DNA of 48,022 nucleotides from Mycobacterium sp. shizuoka-1 (GCF_002723835.1 NZ_BEWG01000105.1:1-48022); one strand, 5' to 3'. Positions 33,572-43,038 are shown, counted from the stretch's first letter. The notes: a model not told the origin generated them from the sequence alone. A program made the numbers and translations.

Positions 33572-36178
33572 TCAGGCCGGGCGTGGACCGCCCTGACGGA
33601 TGACCGCGGCCAGCCCGTCGCGATCGGAAACGCCGAGTTTCAGGCACGCCCGGTAGACGTGGCCCTCGACGGTGCGCACCGAAACCGACAGCTGCTCGGC
33701 GATTTCCCGGTTCGACAAGCCGGCGGCGACCAGTTCGGCGACCTCGAGTTCGCGGGAGGTCACCGGCAGCGGCCGCGCGGCACTGCGGATGGCCGGGGTG
33801 GCGGCGCCTCCGCAGACGGCCGCCAGACGCGTTGCGCGGGCGACGGATTCGATCTCGCGGCGCCGCGCCCCGCGTTGCTCGTGGATCGCGGCCGCCGCAG
33901 CGGCGGCGTCCGCGGCCGACAACAGCAGCCCGGCCTGCTCGAAATCGATGCTGACCGCATCCAGCGCTTCGCCGTCGGCGTCGGCCACCGCGGTGGCATG
34001 GCGGAGATACAGCTGCGGCAGCGGCCCGTCGACGAACGGCGCGCGCGACTGGAGTCGGTGGGCGACCTTGCGATCCCCGAAGCGCGCCGCGTCGTGCAAC
34101 GCCTCGATCTCCACGGCGAACTGGCCGCTGCGCGCGGCGACGTCGGCGGCGGCGCGGCACAGTTCCAGCGCGCGGCGGCCTGCACCGCGCGCCGCCGCGA
34201 CCCAGGCCCTGACGAGCAGCATCTGCGGGTCGAACAACGCCACGCTGGGTCCTGAATGCTCGCCGGCTTCGGCCAGCACCCGGTCGGCGTCGTCGGGCCG
34301 CCCCGAGCCCGCGTACGCGCGGGCCAGCAGAAACCGGCCCGGCAGCCGCCACGGCAGCGAGTTCTCCGCGTTGAATGCCGCGAGTGCTTGTTCGATGGTC
34401 GGGATCGCCTCGGCGAACTTGCCCCGGTACCCCGCGACCACACCGGCCATCAACGTCGCGATCGCCCATCCGAGAAACTCCCCGGACGACGTGAACTCCG
34501 CGTACTCGACCGCACGTCCCTCGGCCTTGTCCAGGTTGCCGGTGTACACCAGGGCGAGCACTTCGCCGTAGCGTGCCATCATGCGGATCAGCCCGTCGGT
34601 GGACCGCTGGGTGTGCAGGCAGCGCTCGGCGATCTCGGCGAACTCACCGCCGCGCCCGGCGAACGGCATCGCCATCCCGGCCGCGAACGCGGCGGTCTCC
34701 ACGGCTTGTTCGGGTGCGGCGGGATTGGCCAGCACCGCTTCGGCCATCGCCAAACCCTCGACCAGCCGGTTCTGGAACACCGTGAACGCGGCGTCGGCCG
34801 CGTCGACCATCGGTCGCAGGATCGGGTTGTCGACCCGAGCCCGCAGCAGCGCCATCACCTCGTCGGCACGATCGGCCTCGCCGAGCGACCAGAACACGAT
34901 CGACGCCCGCGGGATACCCCACAGCACCAGCTGACCTTCGTCGAGCTCGTCGGGGTCGAACCGGGCCAGGACCTCCTCGGCCTCGTCCGGGCGGCCCTGC
35001 CACAGCAGCGCTCGAGACAGCAGGTGGGCGGCCTGCATTCCGGATTCGCGCTCGAACGCGGTGCGCGCCAACCGTTCACCGAGCGGTGCGTTGGCCAGTG
35101 ACACCGCGTCTTTGGCCGCGGTGATCAGCAGACGGGTGTCGGCGGACTGGTCACTGTCCAGATACAGCTGCGCGAGCCGGATCCGATCGGCCGCCGACGC
35201 CGGTGGGTGTCGGTTGAGCACGGTGACGATCCGGCCGCGCAGCATGCGGGCCGACGCGGTCCCGATCTGTCGCAACACCACGTCGCCGTAGAGCGGATGG
35301 CTGATCCGCGCCACGAGTGTCGGTCCGTCGCGGTCGATCCGGATCAACTGCGCCTTCTCGGCGGCATCGACGGCCCGCTCGCCGGCCAGCTCCACCAGCG
35401 CGTCGATGTCCAGCGGCTCGGACAGGGCCAGCAGTCGCAGCACGGTGAGCGCACCGGGGTCGGCGTTGTCGAACCGGTTCTCCAGCAGGGTGGCCAGTCC
35501 CGACGACACCGTGGTCGCCCCGCGTAACTGCCATACGCCGTTGACCTCGCTCAGGGTGCCGGCTTCCAGCGCCGCCTCCACCATGTGCCGCAGAAACAGC
35601 GGGTTGCCGCCGGACTGCGACCAGATCACGTTGGCGCTGAGCTCTTCCAGGGTGCCGCCGAGCACCGACTCGACCAGCGCGATGCATTCGTCGCGGCTGA
35701 ACGGTTCCAGGTCGATGCGGCGCAGGTAGCCGTCCTTCCACAGCGTCATCACCGAGTCGGGGACCGGTTCGCCGCTGCGCACCGTCGCGACGATCGTGCC
35801 GGCGCGTTCCACGGCGATCTGGTGCAGCAGCGTGGCCGACAGCTGGTCGAGCAGGTGGGCGTCGTCGACACCGATCACCGCGGGTCCGTCGGCCAGCAGC
35901 GACTGCCGGGCCGACACCAGCAGCTCGATGGGATCGCGGGCGTCGGTCGGTTTGACCCACTGGGCGAACGCCCCGAGCGGGATGCTGCGCGACGACGTGG
36001 TGCACGCGGCCCAGCGGACCCGGCCGGGAAGCGACGCGGTGACCGATCGGGCGAGGGTGGTCTTGCCGACCCCGGCGGGACCGGTGATCACCACTCCGGA
36101 TATTTCGCTGTCGGACAGCGCGGACGCGATGACCTCATGCTTGGCAGGCCGGTCCAGTAGCTGCCAAGCCGTCCCCAT
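33572..36178 (-). CDS. Large ATP-binding LuxR-family regulator (LAL type)
   Basis: The 868-residue protein is built like LAL regulators. An N-terminal AAA/STAND ATPase has Walker A, G-P-A-G-V-G-K-T at 33-40, and Walker B, V-I-G-V-D-D-A-H at 101-108. A long middle of TPR-like helices follows. The C-terminal LuxR helix-turn-helix has L-T/P-V-T-S-R-E-L-E-V-A-E-L-V-A-A-G-L-S-N-R-E-I-A in the 800-830 region. Such proteins are signal-responsive activators, often of catabolic or secondary metabolism genes. The signal and targets are unknown; the closely following iunH is the only visible candidate target. No membrane segment is seen. Confidence 0.9.
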   Translation of the reverse strand: MGTAWQLLDRPAKHEVIASALSDSEISGVVITGPAGVGKTTLARSVTASLPGRVRWAACTTSSRSIPLGAFAQWVKPTDARDPIELLVSARQSLLADGPAVIGVDDAHLLDQLSATLLHQIAVERAGTIVATVRSGEPVPDSVMTLWKDGYLRRIDLEPFSRDECIALVESVLGGTLEELSANVIWSQSGGNPLFLRHMVEAALEAGTLSEVNGVWQLRGATTVSSGLATLLENRFDNADPGALTVLRLLALSEPLDIDALVELAGERAVDAAEKAQLIRIDRDGPTLVARISHPLYGDVVLRQIGTASARMLRGRIVTVLNRHPPASAADRIRLAQLYLDSDQSADTRLLITAAKDAVSLANAPLGERLARTAFERESGMQAAHLLSRALLWQGRPDEAEEVLARFDPDELDEGQLVLWGIPRASIVFWSLGEADRADEVMALLRARVDNPILRPMVDAADAAFTVFQNRLVEGLAMAEAVLANPAAPEQAVETAAFAAGMAMPFAGRGGEFAEIAERCLHTQRSTDGLIRMMARYGEVLALVYTGNLDKAEGRAVEYAEFTSSGEFLGWAIATLMAGVVAGYRGKFAEAIPTIEQALAAFNAENSLPWRLPGRFLLARAYAGSGRPDDADRVLAEAGEHSGPSVALFDPQMLLVRAWVAAARGAGRRALELCRAAADVAARSGQFAVEIEALHDAARFGDRKVAHRLQSRAPFVDGPLPQLYLRHATAVADADGEALDAVSIDFEQAGLLLSAADAAAAAAAIHEQRGARRREIESVARATRLAAVCGGAATPAIRSAARPLPVTSRELEVAELVAAGLSNREIAEQLSVSVRTVEGHVYRACLKLGVSDRDGLAAVIRQGGPRPA

Positions 36179-36251
36179 GCGGTCAGCCTAGGTGCCGACC
36201 CCGCCCGCCGCTGGGTCTCTTGCCGATCTGCCCGCCCTCGGGGCCGCCGCG

Positions 36252-36659
36252 TCAACCAGCGCGGTCGAGGTGCCCCCGAAACCAGTCCGGCCAGGGCTGT
36301 TTGTCGAACGTCGTGGCGTCGACGCAGACGTGGATCATGGCTGCCTGGGCGATGATGTCCGCGCCGCGGCGGATCTCGTACCTGCTGCGCAGGGAGGTGC
36401 GCCCGAGGGGATCGAAGTCCACGCCGACGATCAGGTCATCGTCGAAATGGGCCGGCCGGCGGAACTGCAGCTCGGCTGCGGCCACCACGAGATCGACACC
36501 CCGGTCGGTCAGCACCTGGTAGTCGCCGAAGATGTCGCGGATGGCCTCGTTGAGGGCCATGTCGACCCACGTCAGGTAGTGACCGTTGAACACCCGGCCC
36601 TGCATGTCGCATTCGACGTACCGCACCCGCAGCGGCATGCCGAACCGTTCGGCGGTCAT
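36252..36659 (-). CDS. Hotdog-fold acyl-CoA thioesterase (4HBT family)
   Basis: The 135-residue protein has the 4-hydroxybenzoyl-CoA thioesterase signature, V-R-Y-V-E-C-D-M-Q-G-R-V-F-N-G-H-Y-L-T-W, near the N-terminus, followed by the rest of a single hotdog domain. Members cleave acyl-CoA thioesters; the acyl group is not predictable. It begins one base after the lpqD stop, so the two are co-transcribed. It ends 73 bp before the LuxR-type regulator gene on the same strand. Confidence 0.88.
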   Translation of the reverse strand: MTAERFGMPLRVRYVECDMQGRVFNGHYLTWVDMALNEAIRDIFGDYQVLTDRGVDLVVAAAELQFRRPAHFDDDLIVGVDFDPLGRTSLRSRYEIRRGADIIAQAAMIHVCVDATTFDKQPWPDWFRGHLDRAG

Positions 36660-36660
36660 G

Positions 36661-37368
36661 TCAGAACGAGGTGATGCCGTCCCAGTCCACGATCGTCCAC
36701 CCGATCACCGGGTTGCCGGTCAGCACCACCCGGCCGGTGTTGGGCAGCGGATGATCGGTCGCGAGGCTGTCTTTGGCGTTGCGCGCGTTCATCAGCGTCC
36801 ACAGCATGATCGATGCGGCGCTGGAGAAGGCGACCGGCTTGTTGTCGCCGCTTTCGTAGATGCGCTGCACCGCGGCGGTGAACGCGCCGTTGAAGTCGGT
36901 GCCGCTGACCGAGCCGGGGATGCTGAAACTCGTGTCGCCGCGTAGCCAATCCGCCGGTGCCACCATGTAGGTGGCGGCCGCTTTGTCGGTGCCCAGGCCG
37001 TTGAACCAGCCTGCCGGCACCTCGTTGAGCCCCGGTAACACCGTGACCTGTTCGCCGAGCGCCTTGGCCATCGGCGCGGCCGTCTGCTGGGTGCGGACCA
37101 TCTCCGAGGCGTAGACGCCGTCGTACTTGTTGTTCTGCAACCGGCTGGCCACCGCCTGCGCCTGCTGCTGTCCGGTCGGTGTCAGCGACGGACCGGGCAC
37201 CGCCGTGTCGATGATGTTGTCGGCGTTGGCCACCGACTCCCCGTGCCGGATGAACGTCAGCGTGATCGTGCGCTCGCTTGGCGCCGACGAACCGCAGGAA
37301 GCGAGCAGGACGGCCACCAGGAGCGCGGCGAGCGTCGCGACGACGGTCCGCAGACGGGAAATGTGCAT
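36661..37368 (-). CDS. lpqD: LpqD, histidine-phosphatase-like lipoprotein
   Basis: This 235-residue protein has a lipoprotein signal, basic start, hydrophobic stretch and lipobox L-L-A-S-C with the lipidated Cys at 25. The mature part belongs to the phosphoglycerate mutase/histidine phosphatase superfamily, with the phospho-accepting F-I-R-H-G-E-S (His42) and E-M-V-R-T-Q-Q-T-A. Where the second catalytic His is expected (usually H-G-x-x-I) it reads V-A-F-S-S-A-A-S-I-M, so activity may be lost or altered. It matches Rv3390 (lpqD) and, as there, lies next to htdY, here divergently. An open frame upstream to 37482 was rejected because the lipobox fixes the ATG at 37368. Confidence 0.88.
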   Translation of the reverse strand: MHISRLRTVVATLAALLVAVLLASCGSSAPSERTITLTFIRHGESVANADNIIDTAVPGPSLTPTGQQQAQAVASRLQNNKYDGVYASEMVRTQQTAAPMAKALGEQVTVLPGLNEVPAGWFNGLGTDKAAATYMVAPADWLRGDTSFSIPGSVSGTDFNGAFTAAVQRIYESGDNKPVAFSSAASIMLWTLMNARNAKDSLATDHPLPNTGRVVLTGNPVIGWTIVDWDGITSF

Positions 37369-37460
37369 GGCCCTAGCGTGCCCTGTCCACCGCCGTGGTG
37401 GGCGGAATTTAGCCAGTGCGACGATGGAGTTTCTTGTTCCACGACCCGAGGAGTGCGGCA

Positions 37461-38330
37461 ATGCCCATCGATCCCACGGCAATCGGCGCGGTCACCGAAC
37501 CTCAGAGCACCCGATGGACCGATCGCGACACGATGCTCTACGCGCTCGGCGTGGGTGCCGGTACCGAGGACCTGGCGTTCACCACCGACAACAGCCACGA
37601 CATCGCCCAGCAGGTGCTGCCCACGTTCGCCGTGATCTGCTGCCCGGCGTTCGGGGCGGCCACCAAGGTGGGTTCGTTCAACTGGGGCATGCTGCTGCAC
37701 GGGTCGCAGTCGATCCGGTTGTATGCGCCGCTGCCCGCCTCCGGTGAGCTGTCGGTGGTCTCCGAGGTCGCCGACATCCAGGACAAGGGCGAGGGCAAGA
37801 ACGCGATCATCGTGATGCGGGGCCGGGGAACCGATCCGGCCACCGGCGAGCTGATCGCCGAGACACTGTCGACCGCTGTCATCCGCGGTGAGGGCGGGTT
37901 CGGCGGTCAGCCCGGTCAGCGTCCGGTCGCCCCGGAATTCCCCGACCGCGAGCCCGACGCCCGCATCGCCATGCCGACCCGGGGCGACCAGGCCCTGATC
38001 TACCGGCTCTCCGGTGACCGCAACCCGCTGCACAGCGATCCGTGGTTCGCCCGCGAGATGGCCGGGTTCGACCGGCCGATCCTGCACGGCCTGTGCACCT
38101 ACGGATTCGCCGGGCGCGCACTGCTTTCCGAGCTGGCCGGTAACGACGCCGCCAAACTCACCGCGGTCAGCGCGCGGTTCTCGGCGCCGGTCTTCCCTGG
38201 CGAGACGTTGACCACCTCGATCTGGCGCACCGCGCCGGGACAGGCCGTCTACCGCACCGAGGCCAGCGGGCTCGACGGTGCCAACGCGCGGATCGTGCTC
38301 GACGACGGCACGGCCGAATATATCGACTGA
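37461..38330 (+). CDS. htdY: MaoC-type (3R)-hydroxyacyl dehydratase HtdY
   Basis: The 289-residue protein is a double-hotdog hydratase of the MaoC/FAS-II-related type and resembles Rv3389c (HtdY). The C-terminal hotdog holds the hydratase 2 motif, Y-R-L-S-G-D-R-N-P-L-H-S-D-P near 180, with the catalytic Asp-x4-His, followed by F-D-R-P-I-L-H-G-L-C. It adds or removes water at (3R)-hydroxyacyl thioesters in fatty-acid metabolism. The ATG at 37461 follows GAGGAG. It is divergent from lpqD across 92 bp and converges with the VIT-like gene. Confidence 0.92.
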   Translation: MPIDPTAIGAVTEPQSTRWTDRDTMLYALGVGAGTEDLAFTTDNSHDIAQQVLPTFAVICCPAFGAATKVGSFNWGMLLHGSQSIRLYAPLPASGELSVVSEVADIQDKGEGKNAIIVMRGRGTDPATGELIAETLSTAVIRGEGGFGGQPGQRPVAPEFPDREPDARIAMPTRGDQALIYRLSGDRNPLHSDPWFAREMAGFDRPILHGLCTYGFAGRALLSELAGNDAAKLTAVSARFSAPVFPGETLTTSIWRTAPGQAVYRTEASGLDGANARIVLDDGTAEYID

Positions 38331-38333
38331 TGT

Positions 38334-38348
38334 CGCGGCACCGCCGCG
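38334..38348. terminator. Hairpin between htdY and the VIT-family gene
   Basis: CGCGGC-ACC-GCCGCG forms a 6-bp all-GC stem with a 3-base loop in the 22-bp gap between convergent genes. It is well placed for a shared terminator but lacks a U tract. Confidence 0.5.
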
Positions 38349-38352
38349 GTGA

Positions 38353-39078
38353 CTAGCCGACCGCGCCGCCGACGAGGTGGCCGATGCCGAAGGTGACGGC
38401 CATGGCCAGCGCGCCGCCGATCACCACCCGGTAGATCGCCCGCCGCGCGCCGGCACCGCCGAGCCGCGCGCTGATCCACCCGGTGACCGCCAGCGCGAGC
38501 AGGACCGCGACGAATGTGATCGGCACCCGCATCGACGGCGGCGGGAGCAGGATCGCCAGCAGCGGCAGCACCGCGCCCACGGTGAACGCGACCGCCGACG
38601 AGAACGCCGCCTGCCACGGGTTGGTCAGTTCGTCGGGATCGATCCGCAGCTCGATGTCGACGTGCGCGGCGAACGCGTCGTGATCGGTGAGTTCCTCGGC
38701 GACGGTGCGAGCCGTCGCAGGCGAGAGCCCCTTGGCCTCGTAGAGCGCCGCGAGCTCTTCGAGTTCCTCCGCCGGCTGGGTGTCGAGCTCGCGGCGTTCC
38801 TTGTTGAGCATCGCCTTCTCGGTGTCGCGCTGGGTGCTCACCGACACGTATTCGCCGACGGCCATCGACAGCGCACCGGCGGCCAGGGCCGCGATACCGG
38901 CGGTGAAGATCGGTCCGCGTTCGGCGGTCGCCGCGGCCACGCCGACGACGATGCCCGCCGTCGAGACGATCCCGTCGTTGGCGCCGAGGACGCCGGCTCG
39001 CAGCCAGTTCAGCCGGCTGCCGAAGGCGCCGTGGTGGGGTTCGGCGGGATGGGTCGGCAGGTCGCCAGGAGTATTCAC
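38353..39078 (-). CDS. VIT1/CCC1-family metal transporter
   Basis: The 241-residue membrane protein matches the VIT1/CCC1 family, which moves Fe2+ or Mn2+ out of the cytosol. Its signature L-R-A-G-V-L-G-A-N-D-G-I-V-S-T-A-G-I begins the first helix, then A-G-A-L-S-M-A-V-G-E-Y-V-S-V-S-T-Q. A charged cytosolic helical segment with many Glu residues follows, and three helices form the C-terminus. It starts at a GTG overlapping the DUF899 stop (GTGA), so translation is coupled. Metal specificity is not certain, and no ferritin-like domain is fused. Confidence 0.9.
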   Translation of the reverse strand: MNTPGDLPTHPAEPHHGAFGSRLNWLRAGVLGANDGIVSTAGIVVGVAAATAERGPIFTAGIAALAAGALSMAVGEYVSVSTQRDTEKAMLNKERRELDTQPAEELEELAALYEAKGLSPATARTVAEELTDHDAFAAHVDIELRIDPDELTNPWQAAFSSAVAFTVGAVLPLLAILLPPPSMRVPITFVAVLLALAVTGWISARLGGAGARRAIYRVVIGGALAMAVTFGIGHLVGGAVG

Positions 39079-39767
39079 GTGTGCAGCGTAGGGCTTCCGC
39101 CGTATGCCCGCGCGATGTCGGTGGAGTCGGCCCAACCCGAGTAGGTCGGCCGCTGCGGCCATCCGTCAGGGGAGTCCTGCCATTCCTCTTGACGGCCCCA
39201 CGGGAGCAGGTCGATCAGCGCGAACGAATGGCTGAGCTGTTCGGTCCCGCGACCGTTGGTGTGCCAGGTGCGATAGACGGTGTCGCCGTCTCGCAGGAAG
39301 ACGTTGACGGCGAATCCCTCGCCGGGTGCGGCGTCGACGTCGGCGCCGAACGTACTGTCCGAGGACGAATACCAGTCCATCTTGTTGCCGACTTTTTCCT
39401 TGTACGCCAAGGCTTCTGCGATGGGTCCGTTGGTGACGATCACGAAGCGGGCGTCGTAGTTGTCCAGGAACTCCAGCCGGGTGAACTGGGAGGTGAACCC
39501 GGTGCAGCCGGAGCATTGCCACTCCTGGCCGTCACTCCACATGTGGTGGTAGACGATCAACTGGGAACGCCCGTCGAACACCTCGGCCAGGCAGACGGGC
39601 CCGTCCGGGCCGATCAGGACGTACTTGGGCATCTCGACCATCGGCAACCGCCGACGCTGGGCGGCGATCGCATCGAGTTCGCGGGTGGCGGCCTTTTCCC
39701 GGACGCGCAACTCGTCGAGAGCGGTGCGCCAGGACTGCTGGTCGACTACCGGGGGCAGGGCGGACAT
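39075..39767 (-). CDS. DUF899 family, thioredoxin-like protein
   Basis: The 230-residue protein matches DUF899, a thioredoxin-fold family of unknown function, with Y-H-H-M-W and C-S-G-C-T-G-F-T-S-Q in the middle and D-L-L-P-W-G-R-Q-E-E-W-Q-D-S-P at the end. The C-S-G-C pair could be a redox-active dithiol. ATG 39767 has AAGGAG six bases upstream; an ATG at 39773 sits directly on that site and is less likely. The coupled VIT-like gene suggests a link to metal or oxidative stress, which is inference only. Confidence 0.88.
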   Translation of the reverse strand: MSALPPVVDQQSWRTALDELRVREKAATRELDAIAAQRRRLPMVEMPKYVLIGPDGPVCLAEVFDGRSQLIVYHHMWSDGQEWQCSGCTGFTSQFTRLEFLDNYDARFVIVTNGPIAEALAYKEKVGNKMDWYSSSDSTFGADVDAAPGEGFAVNVFLRDGDTVYRTWHTNGRGTEQLSHSFALIDLLPWGRQEEWQDSPDGWPQRPTYSGWADSTDIARAYGGSPTLHT

Positions 39768-39833
39768 GTGCATCTCCTTGGGTCGGGTTCGTTCACAAGG
39801 ATTGACCCGCCCTGCCGCCGTTAGTCATCGGTG

Positions 39834-40691
39834 CTAGCCGCGCTTGCTGTGTCCCTGCCCGGTCCCTGGCTTGCCGGCCGGATTACCGGCAGCCTTGGCC
39901 GATGCCGCCTTCCGGTTACCGGCTGCCGATGCCTTCGGCTTGGAGCGCGCCGAGGACGCGGTGCCCGACGGTGCGGACGGCGTCGCCTTGGTGGTGACCG
40001 CTGCCGTGCTTCGCAGCGCGGCGGCGCTGGGCTTCTTGAACGGCAGCGTGATCGTGGGCGGTGGGGTGTAGAGCGCCTTGGCGATCAGGTTCCGGACGAT
40101 GAGCGGCAGCCCGATCGGCCCGTACTGGCCGAGCAGTCCGGCGTCGGCATTGAGGGTGATGTCGAGGAACACCGCGGGTGCCTGCACCAGGGCCGCCAAC
40201 GGGTTGGCGCTGCCCGCAACGAACGTGAATGCTTGCTGGATGGCGTAGATGGGGACGTAGAGCTGCTGGGGAATGATGGCGGGCACCGCGGCGGCGACTT
40301 CGCCGAGCACGTTGAACAGCTCCGTCACATGGGTGCTGATCTCTCCCGGGATCTGGCCGGCCTTACCGGTGAGAAGCTGGGTGGCGTAGATCAGCTGATT
40401 GAGGACCAGCTGGGTGACGACGGGCGCGAGCGGGAAGGTGGGGGACGGCAGGGGAAAACTGTTGTTGGTCCCCAGCGCCAGCTTGCCGAGCTCGTACACG
40501 CTGGAGACCGTGTTGCTGGCCAGGTCGGACCAGGCATCGGTCAGCACGATGGCTTCGGTGGAGATGCGCACCGGCGACATGCTTGCCGGGTGCAGATCGG
40601 GCGGTGTGACGATGACCGGGGTCAGGGCCAGCGCTCCCGTGGTGGTCAGCGTGGCGACGGCGAACAGGGGGCGGCGGGCGGGGTGTTCCAT
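39834..40691 (-). CDS. Secreted Ala/Lys-rich protein, GjpA porin-like
   Basis: The 285-residue protein opens with a signal-like segment, R-R-P-L-F-A-V-A-T-L-T-T-T-G-A-L-A-L-T-P. A conserved region of hydrophobic helices follows (W-S-D-L-A-S-N-T-V-S-S-V-Y-E-L-G-K and Q-I-P-G-E-I-S-T-H-V-T-E-L-F). It resembles mycobacterial proteins annotated as outer-membrane porin GjpA, though porin activity of these is not something I can confirm. The last 70 residues are a low-complexity Ala/Lys/Ser tail, often seen in cell-envelope proteins. It lies 142 bp after helR on the same strand and probably has its own promoter. Function is tentative. Confidence 0.65.
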   Translation of the reverse strand: MEHPARRPLFAVATLTTTGALALTPVIVTPPDLHPASMSPVRISTEAIVLTDAWSDLASNTVSSVYELGKLALGTNNSFPLPSPTFPLAPVVTQLVLNQLIYATQLLTGKAGQIPGEISTHVTELFNVLGEVAAAVPAIIPQQLYVPIYAIQQAFTFVAGSANPLAALVQAPAVFLDITLNADAGLLGQYGPIGLPLIVRNLIAKALYTPPPTITLPFKKPSAAALRSTAAVTTKATPSAPSGTASSARSKPKASAAGNRKAASAKAAGNPAGKPGTGQGHSKRG

Positions 40692-40833
40692 CGGGCGTGT
40701 CTCCCTCGTTGTGGCGGCGTCGACGAGGGCTCGTCGGCTTCAATTCCGGGCTGGGAATCCGCTGTGGGTGAGCTTTCCAGGAGCGTGAGACGGACGCACC
40801 GAAATTTGCTGGATCAACCGGTTCGGTGCAGTT

Positions 40834-43038
40834 TCAGCTGTCGAGTTCGGTGAGCCCGGCCAGCGCCGCAGGCAGTGGATTCCGGTGGAGTACACCCAGG
40901 CGCTGGGTGGCGCGGGTGAGCGCGACATAGAGTTCGGCGGCACCGCGCGGTCCGTCGGCGAGAATACGGTCCGGCTCCACGACCAGCACCGCGTCGAACT
41001 CGAGTCCTTTGGTCTCCGACGGCGCGATGACGCCGGGAATGTCCGGCGGTCCGATCACCACGCTGGTGCCCTCTCGGGCGGCCTCGGCGGCGGCGAACTC
41101 CTCGATGGCGGCCGGCAGCTGCGCTGCGGTGACGCGCCGCGACCACGGCCGAACGCCGCACGCGCGCACCGACTCCGGGGGCTGGACATCAGGGGCGAAC
41201 TCGGCCAGCACGGCGGCGGCGACGGCCATGATCTCAGCGGGAGTGCGGTAGTTCACCGACAGCGACCGGTACACCCAGCGGCCGGGCACGTAGGGCTCCA
41301 GCATCTGCGCCCACGACGTCGCCCCGGCCATCGACCGGCGCTGCGCGAGATCGCCGACCACCGTGAACGACCGACTGGGGCAGCGGCGCATCAACACCCG
41401 CCAGTCCATCTCCGAGAGCTCCTGTGCTTCGTCGACCACGACGTGCCGATAGGTCCAATCCCGGTCGGCGGCCGCGCGTTCGGCGAGGTCTCGGTAGTCA
41501 CCCTCGGTGAAACGTTCGGCCAAGCCCTCGGCGTCGATCAGGTCCTGCGCGAGCAGATGGTCCTCGTCGTCCATCAGATCCTCGTGCGCGACCATGTTCT
41601 CCAAAACACCTCTGGCATAGTCAGTTTCGTTCTTTCGGGCTTGTTCGGCGGCGGCATCCGCCTGCTTGTCGCGGCCCAGCAGGTCGACCAATTCGTCGAG
41701 CAACGGCACGTCCGACACCGTCCAGGCCGCACCGTCTTCCCGCCACAGGGTCTCCTCGGCGCCGGCGGCACGTAACCGCTCGGGCGAGCTGTACAGCTCG
41801 GCCAACAGATCGTGCGGCTCGAGGACCGGCCACAGTTGGTCGAGGGCCGCCAGGAACCGCTCGTTGTCTTCGAGGTCGGCGAGCAGGTCCGCCCGAACCT
41901 TCTCCCAGGCGTCGCGATTGTCGCGGGTCAGCCAGCCGCGGCCGATGCGGGCGACTCCGCGCTCGGTCAGCACGTAAGTGACGATGTCGCGGAACACCGC
42001 ACGCGCCGCGTTGTGCGGCAGGCCACTTGCGCGTGCCTCGTCGATGGCCCATTGCGCTGTGTCGGCGGCGATCTGCATCGTGACGTCGCCCAGCGGGATC
42101 TCGATCGGGTGCTCGGGCACGCGCTGGCGGTCCGCGATCGCGGCGGCCAGCACGTCCAGCATCGCGCGGGCGCCCTTGATGCGGGCGACGTCCGGGGTGT
42201 CCTCGGCCGTGACGTGCAGTCCGGGAAGCAGGTCGCCGACCGTGGCGAACACGACGTCCGACTCGCCCAGTGAAGGAAGCACGCGACCGATGTGCTTCAT
42301 GAACGCCTCATTGGGGCCGACGACCAGCACGCCGTGGCGTTCGATCCGCTGGCGTTGGGTGTAGAGCAGATAGGCCACCCTGTGCAGCGCCACCACCGTC
42401 TTGCCGGTGCCGGGGCCGCCCTCGATCACCAGAACGCCCGGATGCTCGAGCCGGATGATCTCATCCTGTTGGGCCTGGATCGTCGCCACGATGTCGCGCA
42501 TGCCCTCGCCGCGGGGCGCGTTGACCGCGGCCAGCAGGGCAGCGTCGCTGCTGAACGGGCTGTCGTCACCGGCGCCAGGGTCGGGACGGCCGAAGACCTC
42601 GTCGGTGAAATCGATCAGTCGCCGCCCCAGCGAGTGGAACTGACGGCGCCGGCGCATGCCCTCTGGGCTGGCGCCGGTGGCGATGTAGAAGGCGCGGGCC
42701 GCCGGTGCCCGCCAGTCGATCAGTAGTGGCTCGTGGTCGTTCTGCTCGTCGAAGATGCCGAGACGGCCGACGTAGAGCCGTTCGCCCGAAAGGGCGTCCA
42801 GCCGCCCGAAGCACAATCCCTGATCGGCCACGTCCAACCGCGCCGCGGATTGCGCCAATGCACGTACCTCGGCGTCCCTGGCCACCAGTGTCCCGCCGTC
42901 CTGGACGTCGATCGGCCCCCCGAGCGCGGCGCGGTACTGGGCCTTGACCCGCGCGCGCTTGGCGTCGAGCCGGTCGTAGAGCCCGGCCAGGTACTCCCGC
43001 TCGGATTCCAGTTCACGCTCGTGTGCCTCGGTGGTCAT
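40834..43038 (-). CDS. helR: HelR, RNA polymerase-recycling motor ATPase (HelD family)
   Basis: The 734-residue protein is a class of UvrD-like ATPase that removes stalled or rifamycin-bound RNA polymerase from DNA. It has an N-terminal coiled-coil arm (R-E-L-E-S-E-R-E-Y-L-A-G-L), then Walker A, G-G-P-G-T-G-K-T at 207-214, a long insertion, Walker B with V-V-D-E-A-Q-E-L, and motif V/VI with Y-V-A-L-T-R-A-T-Q-R-L. HelR homologues protect against rifamycins, and the rifamycin-associated element just upstream supports HelR over plain HelD. ATG 43038 has GAGGGG very close; ATG 43053 is possible. It is divergent from dnaE2. Confidence 0.92.
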   Translation of the reverse strand: MTTEAHERELESEREYLAGLYDRLDAKRARVKAQYRAALGGPIDVQDGGTLVARDAEVRALAQSAARLDVADQGLCFGRLDALSGERLYVGRLGIFDEQNDHEPLLIDWRAPAARAFYIATGASPEGMRRRRQFHSLGRRLIDFTDEVFGRPDPGAGDDSPFSSDAALLAAVNAPRGEGMRDIVATIQAQQDEIIRLEHPGVLVIEGGPGTGKTVVALHRVAYLLYTQRQRIERHGVLVVGPNEAFMKHIGRVLPSLGESDVVFATVGDLLPGLHVTAEDTPDVARIKGARAMLDVLAAAIADRQRVPEHPIEIPLGDVTMQIAADTAQWAIDEARASGLPHNAARAVFRDIVTYVLTERGVARIGRGWLTRDNRDAWEKVRADLLADLEDNERFLAALDQLWPVLEPHDLLAELYSSPERLRAAGAEETLWREDGAAWTVSDVPLLDELVDLLGRDKQADAAAEQARKNETDYARGVLENMVAHEDLMDDEDHLLAQDLIDAEGLAERFTEGDYRDLAERAAADRDWTYRHVVVDEAQELSEMDWRVLMRRCPSRSFTVVGDLAQRRSMAGATSWAQMLEPYVPGRWVYRSLSVNYRTPAEIMAVAAAVLAEFAPDVQPPESVRACGVRPWSRRVTAAQLPAAIEEFAAAEAAREGTSVVIGPPDIPGVIAPSETKGLEFDAVLVVEPDRILADGPRGAAELYVALTRATQRLGVLHRNPLPAALAGLTELDS

